Below are positions 8,216 through 17,293 of a stretch of 64,000 bases of DNA, in pieces. The stretch is from Halobacillus sp. A1 (GTDB lineage Bacteria; Bacillota; Bacilli; Bacillales; Halobacillaceae). The DNA lies in contig NZ_JAIZEN010000014.1 of assembly GCF_024189295.1 (NCBI RefSeq), positions 1 to 64,000 of the forward strand. The letters run 5' to 3'. The notes beneath the pieces are model-generated. The model was not told where the DNA came from. It did no database searches and worked only from the letters and a program-made list of their open reading frames with translations. The translations under genes and the position numbers were made by a program. Every line of letters begins with the position of its first letter. Position 1 is the first letter of the stretch.

Positions 8216-9547
8216 ATGCTTCGTGGAATCACACTTTTTTTCGACCGGATGGTACAGCGCTTCTTACCGGATGCGTTTTTGTTCGCCATCATTCTCACAC
8301 TCGTCGTTTTTGGATTAGGGATTTTCTTCACAGGCAGCTCACCAGGGCAGATGGTGCAATTTTGGGGTGATGGCTTTTGGGACCTCCTTGAATTTGCCAT
8401 GCAGATGTCATTGATCGTTGTCACGGGATACATACTTGCCAATACTCCTTTAGTAAAAAACGCATTATCTAAAATAAGTACGCTGGCGAAAACGCCTGGC
8501 CAGGCTATTTTATTAGTTACTTTCGTAGCGGGGATCGCATGTTTAATCAACTATGGCTTCGGACTTGTAGCCGGGGCACTTCTGGCTGTCCATGTAGCGA
8601 GACGAGTGCCGAATGTGGATTATCGTTTATTGATGGCCAGTGCTTATAGTGGATTCATTCTTTGGCACGGAGGGTTTTCAGGGTCTATACCTTTGACTAT
8701 TGCGACAGAAGACCATTTTCTAGCCGACACGATCGGTACCATCCCTATTACGGAAACATTGTTCAGTGGTATGAATATTTTTATCATCGTGACTCTACTT
8801 CTATCTCTTCCTCTGCTTAACTTGTGGTTGCTGAAATCCAGCGGTGACTTGAGTAAAAATAATCTCGATTTATTAAAAGAAGATAAGGCCGAGCAGCAAA
8901 AAACGCCAGCAACGGCTTATTTAACACCAGCAGAACGTTTGGAAAACAGTAAAATCATTTCCATGTTAATCGGTGTACTTGGTTTAGTCTTCATCGTCTA
9001 TCACTTTGCGAGAAACGGATTTGACCTCAACATTAATATTGTGAACTTTATATTCTTATTCCTCGGAATCCTTTTCCACCAGACACCTAGGAGATTTTTG
9101 AACAGTGTAAACGATGGAGTGAAAAATGCCGGCGGAATCATCATCCAGTTCCCTTTCTATGCTGGAATTATGGGGATGATGGTCGCTTCGGGTTTATCAG
9201 AACAAATGTCGAACTGGTTTATCAGCATTTCCACAGAATTCACGTTCCCAGTGCTCGCCTTTATTAGCGCCGGCATCGTCAACTTTTTCGTCCCGTCCGG
9301 AGGCGGACAGTGGGCGGTACAGGCTCCGATTATGATCCCTGCCGCAATGGATCTTGGAGTAAGCACAGCCAAGACCTCGATGGCTGTAGCCTGGGGCGAT
9401 GCGTGGACGAACATGATCCAACCATTCTGGGCCTTGCCGCTTCTGGCGATTGCGGGTTTGAAGGTCAGAGACATCATGGGCTTCTGTGTCATCATCCTGT
9501 TCTGGAGTTTCATTCCGATATCGATCGCTCTTCTATTTTTTAACTAA
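8216..9547 (+). CDS. atoE: short-chain fatty acid transporter, AtoE family
   Basis: Membrane carrier of the AtoE family, related to DcuC-type carriers, for short-chain fatty acids such as acetoacetate or butyrate. The 443-residue protein has about 11-12 helices and the marked segment FFVPSGGGQWAVQAP near residue 370. The start is taken at 8216 (MLRGITLFFDRM) after AGGAGGTTGTTTAGG. An in-frame ATG 14 codons upstream lacks a ribosome site. No partner catabolic genes are adjacent, so the substrate is not fixed by context. Confidence 0.88.
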   Translation: MLRGITLFFDRMVQRFLPDAFLFAIILTLVVFGLGIFFTGSSPGQMVQFWGDGFWDLLEFAMQMSLIVVTGYILANTPLVKNALSKISTLAKTPGQAILLVTFVAGIACLINYGFGLVAGALLAVHVARRVPNVDYRLLMASAYSGFILWHGGFSGSIPLTIATEDHFLADTIGTIPITETLFSGMNIFIIVTLLLSLPLLNLWLLKSSGDLSKNNLDLLKEDKAEQQKTPATAYLTPAERLENSKIISMLIGVLGLVFIVYHFARNGFDLNINIVNFIFLFLGILFHQTPRRFLNSVNDGVKNAGGIIIQFPFYAGIMGMMVASGLSEQMSNWFISISTEFTFPVLAFISAGIVNFFVPSGGGQWAVQAPIMIPAAMDLGVSTAKTSMAVAWGDAWTNMIQPFWALPLLAIAGLKVRDIMGFCVIILFWSFIPISIALLFFN

Positions 9548-9802
9548 ATTCGAGAACTCTCTCTTTTCGACTTTTTTGTTTTCCATCTATCGCGCAATGG
9601 TGCCTGACCCACACCTTGGAATGTTTTTTATCTCTTTACCCTTATAAATACTCATTTTTACATCAAGGAACCCACTCCTTCATGATAGTAACATTCTACT
9701 AGAAAATTTCTTTATTTCGACAGCCGCTTTCGACAATTTAACCCCCATTACCCGAAGTATAATGTTGGCAAGTGAACTAAGGGATTAATGGAGGGGTAGG
9801 AC

Positions 9803-10546
9803 ATGCAGATAAGAAAAATTTTAGTGGCCATGGGGATTTTGTTATTGGGTTTTTGTTTCATGGTAAAACCGGCAGAAGCAGCAGACAAAGAAGCAATTAT
9901 TATTAATAAAAGTAATAATCAATTGGCGTTTTATGAAAATGGTAAACTTCAGAAGGTGTTTCCTGTAGCCACGGGGAGAAAGAGCAATTTGACGCCGGAA
10001 GGGAAATTTACTCTTGTTAATAAGGTTAAAAACAGGCCATGGTATAAAGAAAATATCCCAGGCGGTGACCCACGGAATCCTTTAGGCGCAAGATGGCTCG
10101 GGATAAAAGTACCGGGTGACTGGGGACATACCTCAGGGAATGTTTACGGAGTACACGGCACAAATAATCCGTCTTCCATTGGGACTTACGCATCAAGCGG
10201 CTGTATTCGTATGAATAATAAAGATGTCATCTGGCTGTATGAACGAGCTAATAAAAATATTCCAGTCTATATAACAAGTTCTTCATCATCTTTTACAGCG
10301 TTAGCACAAAAATATGAAGTTGGATCCAAAAATGTAGTGGCAGGATATGAAACCTTTAACGAAACGTTAAGGTACGGCAGTAAAGGAGATTCAGTCAAAG
10401 TACTACAGAAAAAACTCAGCATAACTGCTGATGGATCTTTTGGTCCGAAAACTTTAAAAGCTGTAAAGAAGTTTCAAACATCGAAAGGGTTAGTGGCTGA
10501 CGGTATTGTCGGTCCTAAAACAAGAAACGCTTTATTTAGTAATTAG
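9803..10546 (+). CDS. secreted L,D-transpeptidase with peptidoglycan-binding domain
   Basis: Cell-wall enzyme making 3-3 crosslinks or attaching to diaminopimelate. A signal peptide (residues 1-26, ending AEA) precedes a YkuD catalytic domain (about 28-160) with the motif HGT...SSGCIRM, giving His118 and catalytic Cys134. Residues 180-245 are a PG_binding_1 domain (GSKGDSVKVLQKKL...DGIVGPKTRNAL). 247 residues. The ATG follows a GGAGGGGTAGGAC ribosome site. Monocistronic, with a terminator at 10583. Confidence 0.92.
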   Translation: MQIRKILVAMGILLLGFCFMVKPAEAADKEAIIINKSNNQLAFYENGKLQKVFPVATGRKSNLTPEGKFTLVNKVKNRPWYKENIPGGDPRNPLGARWLGIKVPGDWGHTSGNVYGVHGTNNPSSIGTYASSGCIRMNNKDVIWLYERANKNIPVYITSSSSSFTALAQKYEVGSKNVVAGYETFNETLRYGSKGDSVKVLQKKLSITADGSFGPKTLKAVKKFQTSKGLVADGIVGPKTRNALFSN

Positions 10547-10582
10547 CAGGGTTCGGGGTCAGTCCCCCGGGTGCGCTGTATT

Positions 10583-10615
10583 GGGCGATTATTCTATAAG
10601 AATAGTCGTCTTTTT
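10583..10615 (+). terminator. terminator after the L,D-transpeptidase gene
   Basis: GCGATTATTCT and AATAGTCGTC pair around ATAAG, followed by TTTTTC. The leading GGGCGATT is the same edge sequence used by cassette-boundary terminators elsewhere in the window. Confidence 0.65.
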
Positions 10616-10630
10616 CATTTAGCAACCGGC

Positions 10631-10815
10631 CAGGATAGTTGAAGATTTGAATTCTATTTATTAGAAATGGTTGAAACTATATTAAATTAACATCGTATTT
10701 ATACTAAGAGATATTAAGCTCTTTAAATTAATGGAGTGAGAGAGTTAAAATGAATTTTCCAATTTAAAAAGAAATAGGTTTATGTATTCTTGAAAGCGAG
10801 TCTTCCGGGCAATCG
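10631..10815 (+). repeat. decayed array-start leader and shortened boundary repeat
   Basis: CAGGATAGTTGAAGA followed by TTTGAATTCTATT and GTTGAAACTATATTAAATT (10631-10695) resembles the leader after the 21843 palindrome. A shortened boundary repeat, TTCTTGAAAGCGAGTCTTCC joined to GGGC, lies at about 10786-10810, just before the rhomboid gene. Confidence 0.5.
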
Positions 10816-10841
10816 TGCTATAGAGGTAAGGAGAGTTCACA

Positions 10842-11450
10842 GTGATTTTAGTAAGGAAAGAAAGCTTTAAGGAATTTGTCTTACAATATCCAATGACAAC
10901 TATTATAGTGCTGTTAAATACAACGATTTTTATTTTTACATCATTCATTGGAGGATTAACTAACCCTAATATATTATATGAATTAGGTGGAATTTCCTTA
11001 GATTATATAGTGGAAAAGGAGTACTACCGTTTAATCAGTTCTGCTTTTATACATAACGGTTTTATGCATTTCCTATTAAATATTGGATACATAATCATAA
11101 CAGCCCCGCCTATCGAGAAAGTGCTGAGAAAACAATGGTTTTTGTTATTATTTTTATTTACGGTCTTAGGAAGTTCTCTTTTTACCGTTATGTTTAATGG
11201 TGATGTGACTGTTGGCTCCTCTGGGTTTGGTTATGGCATTTTAGGTTTTTATTTTTCGATTTTAATCTGGAGGCAAGGTCTCATAGATAAAGAATCAAGA
11301 CTCGCAATCATTGTGCTTATCAGCATAGTTTGGATTTTAACTTTTTTTATTGAACATATTAGTGTTTTAGGACATTTAGGTGGCTTTGTTGTTGGAGTTA
11401 TTTTTGGCTGGATATTTACATTAAACTTGGAAAACACCAAAATATTTTAG
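10842..11450 (+). CDS. rhomboid-family intramembrane serine protease
   Basis: Cleaves transmembrane substrates within the lipid bilayer. The 202-residue protein has six hydrophobic segments. The GxSG motif at 125-128 supplies Ser127, and His178 in GHLGG completes the dyad; the conserved HNGFMHFLLN segment (71-80) is also present. The start is GTG at 10842 after AAGGAGAGTTCACA. No substrate is evident. It lies between decayed array repeats and may be accessory. Confidence 0.87.
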   Translation: MILVRKESFKEFVLQYPMTTIIVLLNTTIFIFTSFIGGLTNPNILYELGGISLDYIVEKEYYRLISSAFIHNGFMHFLLNIGYIIITAPPIEKVLRKQWFLLLFLFTVLGSSLFTVMFNGDVTVGSSGFGYGILGFYFSILIWRQGLIDKESRLAIIVLISIVWILTFFIEHISVLGHLGGFVVGVIFGWIFTLNLENTKIF

Positions 11451-11514
11451 TCTATCTACATTGATCTAACAGAGCATTATTGAATAAGTAGACGCCATAT
11501 CAGGAGGTACATCT

Positions 11515-11964
11515 ATGGATTATGTTAGGGATTTAAGAGAATTGGTTGGTCATAGACCTCTAATATTAACTGGTTCCGTTGTTTTAATATTAAATGAAAA
11601 TGAGGAATTGTTATTACAACATAGAACGGACGGCGGCTGGGGGTTGCCTGGAGGTCTTATGGAACTTGGGGAAAGTATGGAAGATACTGCACGAAGAGAA
11701 GTGAAAGAAGAAACCGGACTAGTTATAGGAGGGTTGAAGTTAATAGATGTATTTTCAGGTCCGGAATTTTATTTTAAAGTATCGAATGGTGATGAACTTT
11801 ATTCAGTAACTGCTGTTTATGTAACAAACGAGGTAAAAGGAAATTTAGAGGTTGATGAAAATGAATCTTTAGATATACAGTACTTTAATCTTAATGATTT
11901 GCCTGAGGGTTTAACAGATGAATACTATGTCTATATCAATTCGTACATAAAACACTTGATCTAA
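11515..11964 (+). CDS. Nudix hydrolase
   Basis: A 149-residue single-domain pyrophosphohydrolase. The complete Nudix box is G47-x5-E53-x7-R61-E62-V63-x-E65-E66-x-G68. The ATG follows AGGAGGTACATCT. Substrate not predictable; nucleotide sugars or damaged nucleotides are typical of this class. Confidence 0.87.
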   Translation: MDYVRDLRELVGHRPLILTGSVVLILNENEELLLQHRTDGGWGLPGGLMELGESMEDTARREVKEETGLVIGGLKLIDVFSGPEFYFKVSNGDELYSVTAVYVTNEVKGNLEVDENESLDIQYFNLNDLPEGLTDEYYVYINSYIKHLI

Positions 11965-12110
11965 TAGTTCTTATTCACCAAGAGGGTAGCAAAGTTTTTA
12001 AATAGTGTATTATCTTGATCAATTCTTCCTTTATTTGATAGGGTCTGACCCCAACTGTACTAAAGCATTAGCATAGCGGGGTTAAGACACCGTCATCTTT
12101 TAGCTTCATA

Positions 12111-13181
12111 TTACTGACCTATCAACGGATACGTACTGCTTTCCATCAAAGTATCATTCATTATTACAACTTCCCACGCGTGAAAGTCAAGCGCCGCCAA
12201 TTGAATCGCATTTTCAAGTACAACCTGATCTGCTTCCGTTACGATATCTTCATCCATTGTGTATTGTACCGTAGCTACACCGTTTGTAATGGATGAGTCA
12301 ACAATTTGTATCCCTTCCACAATGGCTGAGGAGTAAAACGCATCCCTATTCTCTATTGATCCCATCGCTTCAATCGTCTCCGGGAAAGAGAGCGGCTCAT
12401 CGTTTTCATTTACCACGGGCTCCTCCAGCTCGCCACCAGGCAGAAACAACGTTTCCTCTAATTCTTCGTCATACATCGTATAGTAGCCGCGTGTAAAATC
12501 TCTTTCATCTTTAACGGAAGTAGTTTCATCGACTGCTCTCTCAGCTACTGTCATCCCCTTTTCACCGTCGGGATTTAAGAATGTGATTTCTTCTACTCCA
12601 TAAAGATCACTGATCCCTTATAACACGTCAAAGAATAAATTGCTTTGAGCTGAGGTTGCGGATAATTCATTCCCATCTTCATTGAAGCGGATGATTAGAT
12701 CAGGCCGCTCAAATGATAGATCAGCATACGAACTCAGTATTTCCTGCTCAGACGGATCATTATTTAAAAGTGACGTTTCTAAGCGTTCTTCAGGTGAAAG
12801 TGCTTGTTCTTCTTCTTCTTCCTCATCACGGTGTATAGCGTAGGCTGTATAAAACGCACTCACTTGATCGACTATTTGAGTATCAATAAAATAATTAGGA
12901 TTCTTTTGAGCCCCGGCATATACGTCTGTGTCGCTCTCCTCGTCATTAGAATTTTCAGCTTCATCTGAAGCATCCATGTTTTCATCGTCCCCATTTTCAG
13001 CGTCTAAGCTGTCATCGTTTTCACCGTTGTCTTCAGTGCTGCCATCATTTTCAGGCGATTCTGCACTTTCATTTTCAGCAGACTCAGAGGTCTGCTTATT
13101 TGCGTCGTCCCCTGAGCTTTGACATCCAGCAATCAAAAAAGCAACAGTAAGCAACCCGGCTATTTGAGTTATTTTTCCCAT
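12111..13181 (-). pseudogene. acidic lipoprotein gene split by an in-frame stop
   Basis: The upstream half (12618-13181, 187 codons) starts after an AGGGGGT site and has a lipoprotein signal with lipobox LIAGC, then a very acidic Ser/Glu/Asp-rich linker (about residues 25-85). The TAA at 12618-12620 is followed in the same frame by GISDLYGVEEITFLNPDGEKG and the rest of a conserved domain (to 12111). The open frame around the single stop is 355 codons, pointing to one gene with a C-to-T nonsense change (CAA to TAA). The C-terminal part resembles GerMN-like or sporulation lipoprotein domains only loosely. A sequencing error is possible. Confidence 0.65.
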
Positions 13182-13381
13182 TTTTAACGACCCCCTAATT
13201 CAGATATACTCTCTGAGTAATTTCTTGAAATTTTTTAAAAAATTATAATTGTTTTCCAAATATCTTAATAAAACCAGCAATTATCGATAATATATTAAGA
13301 GATTGGTTGTTCGATTGGTAGGGTAGCAAAACTGTCCCAGGGGAAACCTGATAGGAAACCATTGCTTGGTCTATGAATTAT

Positions 13382-13939
13382 TTACTCTCTAAGCTGATTT
13401 TTGAAGAATAATACCGTTTCTAACTCGTCTTCTCGATCTTTAAAGAGATTTAAATGCTTACCTACCGCCACAGCAAATTCAACATAGGCATTTCCCTCAG
13501 CAGTAATGAGATTTTCACATATTGTTGTATCTGCTTCGCTTTTATATTGTGGATTGAAACAGGTGGGAAATTCAGAAATATCAATAGAAGTTGAATAGAT
13601 TCTATTTCGCAAGACTGAACTCCTGCCTAGAAGCGTAGGTGCCCAACATATAGCGGCAATCCACTTATTCTTATCATCAAATTCCTGGACAAGTCTTATT
13701 AATCCATTTTCCTCAAGTAACGGTTCAGGGTCTCCCCCGGGTATAACCAGAATATCGTAATCATGAACGAGGCATTGGTCCAAAGTTTTGTCCACTTTAA
13801 CTTTGAACTTTCCGCTGTGAATTATTTCTTCATTAAGGGCTGTGGTCTCAATTTCCACACTCGTTTCACTAAAAATGTAAGCTAATGGGCTGATCTCCCA
13901 ATCCATGTAGCCATCATATAAAAAGAATAGAGCTTTCAT
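13382..13939 (-). CDS. DJ-1/PfpI family protein
   Basis: A 185-residue class I glutamine-amidotransferase-like fold. The nucleophile-elbow cysteine lies in IAAICWAPTLLG (about residue 98), with the preceding LVIPGGDPEPLL and the later NLITAEGNAYVEFA as family marks. Members act as glyoxalases, deglycases, proteases or chaperones, so the activity is not fixed. Starts at ATG 13939 after AAGGGATTGGGTTA. No operon partner. Confidence 0.82.
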   Translation of the reverse strand: MKALFFLYDGYMDWEISPLAYIFSETSVEIETTALNEEIIHSGKFKVKVDKTLDQCLVHDYDILVIPGGDPEPLLEENGLIRLVQEFDDKNKWIAAICWAPTLLGRSSVLRNRIYSTSIDISEFPTCFNPQYKSEADTTICENLITAEGNAYVEFAVAVGKHLNLFKDREDELETVLFFKNQLRE

Positions 13940-14212
13940 TAACCCAATCCCTTCATCAACTGTTTGTAATTGTTTTGTATGTTTATACTTTTATTCTTAA
14001 AAGAAAGTTTATGTAACATAAGGCATCGCCTCCGATTATCAGTTATATTCTGAATTTTAACACACTTTTTTTGTTCAATTGATTTAGCACCGAGTAACAA
14101 GCAGGAAGCGAAATTAAAAAATTAAATTGAGATTATTTAGACAGCAGTAATGAGTATGTTCGCATCTATCCTATTAGAGATTCAAAGTGGAGGAGAAAAG
14201 GTGGAATGATAA

Positions 14213-14451
14213 GTGAGTGGCTATATTGTATTAATACCACTATTTCTTGTTTTAATTGCAATGCTGAATCGTATAGAGGTGTTTTCTAGAAAGGTAAAAT
14301 ACATTGGTTATGGATACTTTCTGATAGTTTCGTTGATTTTTATCGTACGAAGAGAGAGAATTCACGCCCTATATCATAAGGGTTCCCCTATCCCGGATAT
14401 TTATTGGGAGAAGAATTCGAACTTGGCTGATATAGGGTTACTTTTATATTT
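14213..14451 (+). pseudogene. 5' part of a membrane-protein gene interrupted by the transposon
   Basis: Begins at GTG 14213 and encodes two to three hydrophobic segments. Reading continues a few codons into the transposon's terminal repeat and stops at 14485. Removing the element and one copy of the TTATATTT duplication joins this part in frame to 17294-17456, giving a 133-residue protein. The natural product was therefore a roughly four-helix membrane protein of unknown function. Confidence 0.75.
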
Positions 14452-14479
14452 GGCTCTGTTAAAGTTAAGTGTTGATATT
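14452..14479 (+). repeat. left terminal inverted repeat of the transposon
   Basis: Starts GGCTCTGTTAAAGTT directly after the TTATATTT target copy at 14444-14451; complementary to 17258-17285. Confidence 0.88.
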
Positions 14480-14486
14480 ACCTAAA

Positions 14487-14525
14487 AAAGAGGACTTCCA
14501 ATTTTATGGAAGTCCTCATTATATA
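14487..14525 (+). terminator. bidirectional hairpin inside the transposon end
   Basis: GAGGACTTCC and GGAAGTCCTC pair around AATTTTAT, flanked by A-rich and AT-rich sequence. It would end passenger transcription on the minus strand and block read-in. Confidence 0.7.
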
Positions 14526-14653
14526 TATTTCCTTATTAAGCTAAAGCCCCAGTTAGTGTATTAAGATATTCGAATAAATTTTGAAGGAAAAGTTTCCAGT
14601 GAGTAAACCTTTGGTGAACGACTTTACTCTTTTTGAATTGCTAATAATTTAAT

Positions 14654-14830
14654 TTAAAGAGCATTACCTATAAAAACAATGAACCCTACCACTAATAAGC
14701 CTATACCATTTAAAGTCACACAGAGATATTTGAAATTTAGTTGAGCATTCTGTGAAAAGCTGAATATGCTTAATACAAAGAATAGAATATATGCAACTAA
14801 TAAGTATGTGAATGGGTTTGGATAAAGTTG
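14654..14830 (-). pseudogene. remnant of a small membrane-protein gene in the transposon
   Basis: Minus strand: an open frame of 58 codons (QLYPNPFTYLLVAYIL...FIGNAL) with two hydrophobic helices. AAAAAAGGAG lies just upstream, but an in-frame TAA precedes the frame and no start codon follows the ribosome site. It may have lost its start or use an unusual one. Confidence 0.4.
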
Positions 14831-14895
14831 TTATTCTCCTTTTTTTGGTTTACAAGTAATTTTTCAGCGGTTTCTCGATAAAACAGGGTGTTTAT

Positions 14896-15111
14896 TTAAA
14901 GAATTATGTATATTGCTAGAAGCAAACCTAGACCAATTAATATTCCTCCAAAGACTTTTTCTTCCCTCAATAAAGATGCGCCACCTAGAGATAACAATAT
15001 TATTGTTATTAATACACTTATCAAATCTTGTGACGTAAAACCCATAAAATAACCTGCGATAATTACAATTATGCTGATTAATGCAATTCCTTTTAAAATA
15101 TTGATTTTCAT
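14896..15111 (-). CDS. 71-residue membrane protein, transposon passenger
   Basis: MKINILKGIALISIIVIIAG... with two or three hydrophobic helices (about 5-24, 30-47, 54-71). The ATG follows GGAGGTTTTTT. It runs in the same direction as the transposase and other passenger genes. Function unknown; size and nature match the array cassette genes. Confidence 0.65.
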   Translation of the reverse strand: MKINILKGIALISIIVIIAGYFMGFTSQDLISVLITIILLSLGGASLLREEKVFGGILIGLGLLLAIYIIL

Positions 15112-15147
15112 AAAAAACCTCCATACTTTTATAATTAACAGTTAATT

Positions 15148-15323
15148 CTAAAGGAATTTATATTTAAAACCACTGACCATAAAATTGTTTCGTAGTAATT
15201 TTACATTTGCTCTTGAAAGAAAATTAAACATCCGGCCTCTAAAAGGATCCAGCATTAAAGCTATAAAAACAAAAATGATAAAAAGGTTCCTAAGTAAGTT
15301 GATTTAGTTATATAATCATTCAT
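15148..15323 (-). pseudogene. frameshifted small membrane-protein gene, transposon passenger
   Basis: AGGAGGAATAAA precedes the ATG at 15323, and MNDYITKSTYLG reads normally. The original frame stops after 20 codons, whereas a shift at the AACC/T-run near 15285 gives a sensible continuation (IIFVFIALMLDPFRGRMFNF...KYKFL) to a stop at 15148. A one-base indel is the simplest reading; slippage on the T-run is possible. Confidence 0.5.
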
Positions 15324-15381
15324 TTTATTCCTCCTATAAAAAGGGGTATTAAACACCTTCCCATTCTTTTGTTTCGGAATT

Positions 15382-15413
15382 GCCCCAGATACACTAAGAA
15401 TTGAATTCAAGAT
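15382..15413 (-). repeat. 32-bp cassette-boundary repeat inside the transposon
   Basis: Reverse-strand copy of the repeat at 22555-22586 (ATCTTGAATTCAATTCTT...GGGGC). The identity with the array ends exactly at GGGGC. Confidence 0.85.
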
Positions 15414-15620
15414 AATTAGTTTTTTTCAAAATTATATTAAACCCAAAATTTCAGTCTTTAATAATGTGAAGTACATTATAAGAGTAAACACTATATCACA
15501 AATTGTTACTTTATAAGCGTTAGGGTTGTGTGCATAACTTACATTCCATAAACCGCTCTCCCCATTTAAGAAACAGCAACAAAGAAAATAAGTATATACT
15601 ACGGACTTTACTAGATAAGC

Positions 15621-15899
15621 CTAATTCCTTATTGTATTTAGTTTTACTTTTACCCCCATTGCAAATGACGCAAGAGCAAAAATGATTAAAAAGAAACAAA
15701 GAATGCCATAAGCTGCACCTTCAAAACCCCTAATGTTCACAAAGCCGTGATAAAAGAGAATGGCAGCAATTATTGTTAAAAAGCATCCAGGTAACATCCT
15801 GACAAATAAGGAAAAACCCTTTTTACTGAACCACCAAGTAAGCGTCAATACAATTATCCCTGGTATTAAAGACACTAATAAAGGTCCATAAAGCATCAT
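15621..15899 (-). CDS. 92-residue membrane protein, duplicate of 22069-22347
   Basis: The protein is identical to that at 22069-22347. Hydrophobic helices lie at about residues 4-22, 28-50 and 58-83. The start ATG follows AAAAGGGGGTGTTCTT. The gene is the first passenger after the transposase and palindrome. The 686-bp cassette (15382-16067) is an inverted copy of 21901-22586. Function unknown. Confidence 0.72.
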   Translation of the reverse strand: MMLYGPLLVSLIPGIIVLTLTWWFSKKGFSLFVRMLPGCFLTIIAAILFYHGFVNIRGFEGAAYGILCFFLIIFALASFAMGVKVKLNTIRN

Positions 15900-16067
15900 A
15901 AGAACACCCCCTTTTAATTAGATTTTGCCAGATAATATTGGTTTTCCTAAAGAAAATTAAGTACCCCTACATTACAAAAGTTCAATAATCTTTCTCATTC
16001 TCCACCGAAAGAATCCTCTCATATTACAAATACGATACCAATCCAATTTAGTTTCAAAACGCCTAAT

Positions 16068-16125
16068 ATCTCGATACTGAGTCTTCCACTATCCTGCCCT
16101 ATACTGGAAGACTCAGTTTCGAGAT
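16068..16125. repeat. 58-bp palindrome between transposase and first passenger cassette
   Basis: ATCTCGATACTGAGTCTT and its mirror ending TCAGTTTCGAGAT enclose ACTATCCTGCC. It is the reverse-strand counterpart of 21843-21900, which opens the array. Confidence 0.85.
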
Positions 16126-16155
16126 AAATCCCCCTTAGGGAACAAGATTCAGCAG

Positions 16156-17208
16156 TTATATCGTGAAAGTAGATAATCTAAGGGTATCATAAGTTTCGAC
16201 ACTTGGAAATAAATTCCCTTTTACCATCATATCCTTCATCGTCACTTCATTTCGCTGATGATGAATGCTTTCTAATACTTGAAACCAGGTTAAATAATTG
16301 TTGAGATACTTCGTTGCCACACCATTAAAGCGCTGTATCCACCCTTTCAGCCTTCGGTGGTAGTTGTTGACGTTCTGGATGTGATAAAGCCCTTTGGTAC
16401 GAATTTTTCCGTCTGATTTGAATTGATAGATAGCCATTCCATTATCAAACGCATACGTTTTAAAGGCACGCCAAGCATCGGTGCATAACACATTCTCGTT
16501 GGAAAGTTTATGTCCGATGGCTTTGTCCAATTGCTCTTTTGTGAGTCGTCCCACACCCAAAGTCTGCGAAAAGGTCACCTTGTCACGGTCTCTTGCGACC
16601 AGTACGCATACCTGTTCATTGCTAATGCCGCGTTTCTTTGCGGAACCACCCCGTTTGCGAGGCTTTCTATCGTCAATCTTCCTTTTCCCTTTTTCTGAGT
16701 ACAGGAAATAGGTCTCATCCATTTCGACGATACCTTGAAAATGTGAACTATCCATTTGTTTTAATGCCGATAGGAGCTTATGCCTCCAATAGAACAAAGT
16801 GACGTGAGTGACGCCCCCAATCAACTGTGCTGATTTACGAAGGGAATACCCCTCTATCATACATTCGATAAATTTCATCCAGCGATGGAGATGGCGCGTG
16901 CGGTATAAGGCGGTATTGGTGAGGTCCGTGAACGTCATACGGCAAGCCTTGCAGCGATAACGCTGTTTCTTCACTTCCTCACCGTCCACGATAGTCGAGT
17001 ATTTTCCGAATCGAACAATATGTTCTGACTCGCAATCAGGACAACGATAACCTTCCTTATGCTTTCGTTCTGAAATCTCTTGTAGTGCGGTTCCCGTAGA
17101 GGATGATGCAGTAAGAGCATCGATTAAATATTCCCGTAACCGATGCTTTTCCGCTGGATTCAGTTTTTGAATGGCTTTAAGGATATCGGTTGCTCTCACA
17201 GTCATCAC
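16156..17208 (-). CDS. IS1595-family transposase (ISXO2-like)
   Basis: DDE-type transposase of 350 residues. An N-terminal helical region is followed by a zinc ribbon (CPDC near residue 55 and CKAC near 85) and an ISXO2-like catalytic domain. The first catalytic Asp is in VEMDETYF, the second in LCTDAWRAF, followed by the conserved YHRRLKGWIQRFNG segment. Intact and probably functional, in agreement with the perfect target duplication. The start at 17208 precedes MTVRATDIL. Confidence 0.92.
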   Translation of the reverse strand: MMTVRATDILKAIQKLNPAEKHRLREYLIDALTASSSTGTALQEISERKHKEGYRCPDCESEHIVRFGKYSTIVDGEEVKKQRYRCKACRMTFTDLTNTALYRTRHLHRWMKFIECMIEGYSLRKSAQLIGGVTHVTLFYWRHKLLSALKQMDSSHFQGIVEMDETYFLYSEKGKRKIDDRKPRKRGGSAKKRGISNEQVCVLVARDRDKVTFSQTLGVGRLTKEQLDKAIGHKLSNENVLCTDAWRAFKTYAFDNGMAIYQFKSDGKIRTKGLYHIQNVNNYHRRLKGWIQRFNGVATKYLNNYLTWFQVLESIHHQRNEVTMKDMMVKGNLFPSVETYDTLRLSTFTI

Positions 17209-17257
17209 CTGCTCCTATTTGATGACTCTATTATAGAACATTTGTTCGATTTGAGCA

Positions 17258-17285
17258 AATATCAACATTAAACTTTAACAGAGCC
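17258..17285 (-). repeat. right terminal inverted repeat of the transposon
   Basis: Ends ...AACTTTAACAGAGCC at 17285, immediately before the TTATATTT target copy at 17286-17293. Confidence 0.88.
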
Positions 17286-17293
17286 TTATATTT

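Larger units (their letters stand above)
14452..17285 (-). mobile_element. complete IS1595-type transposon carrying passenger genes
   Basis: The ends are matching inverted repeats: GGCTCTGTTAAAGTT plus TGTTGATATT at 14452-14479, and its complement at 17258-17285, with 26 of 28 positions equal. Identical 8-bp direct repeats TTATATTT lie at 14444-14451 and 17286-17293, the duplication size I know for IS1595-family elements. Besides the transposase (16156-17208) the 2,834-bp unit holds a palindrome, a 92-codon membrane-protein cassette also found in the array at 21.9 kb, a 32-bp boundary repeat and three further small minus-strand genes or remnants. Confidence 0.88.

Noticed and set aside
11455-11480. 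Solo end of the IS1595-type transposon (TAACAGAGC)
   Set aside because: Only about 9-10 matching bases and no partner end or target duplication.
12040-12090. Possible second cassette-boundary family (GGGTCTGACCCC...AGCGGGGTTAAGAC)
   Set aside because: Similar short dyads at 6142 and 9598 are loose and not linked to cassette edges; treated as generic intergenic dyads.
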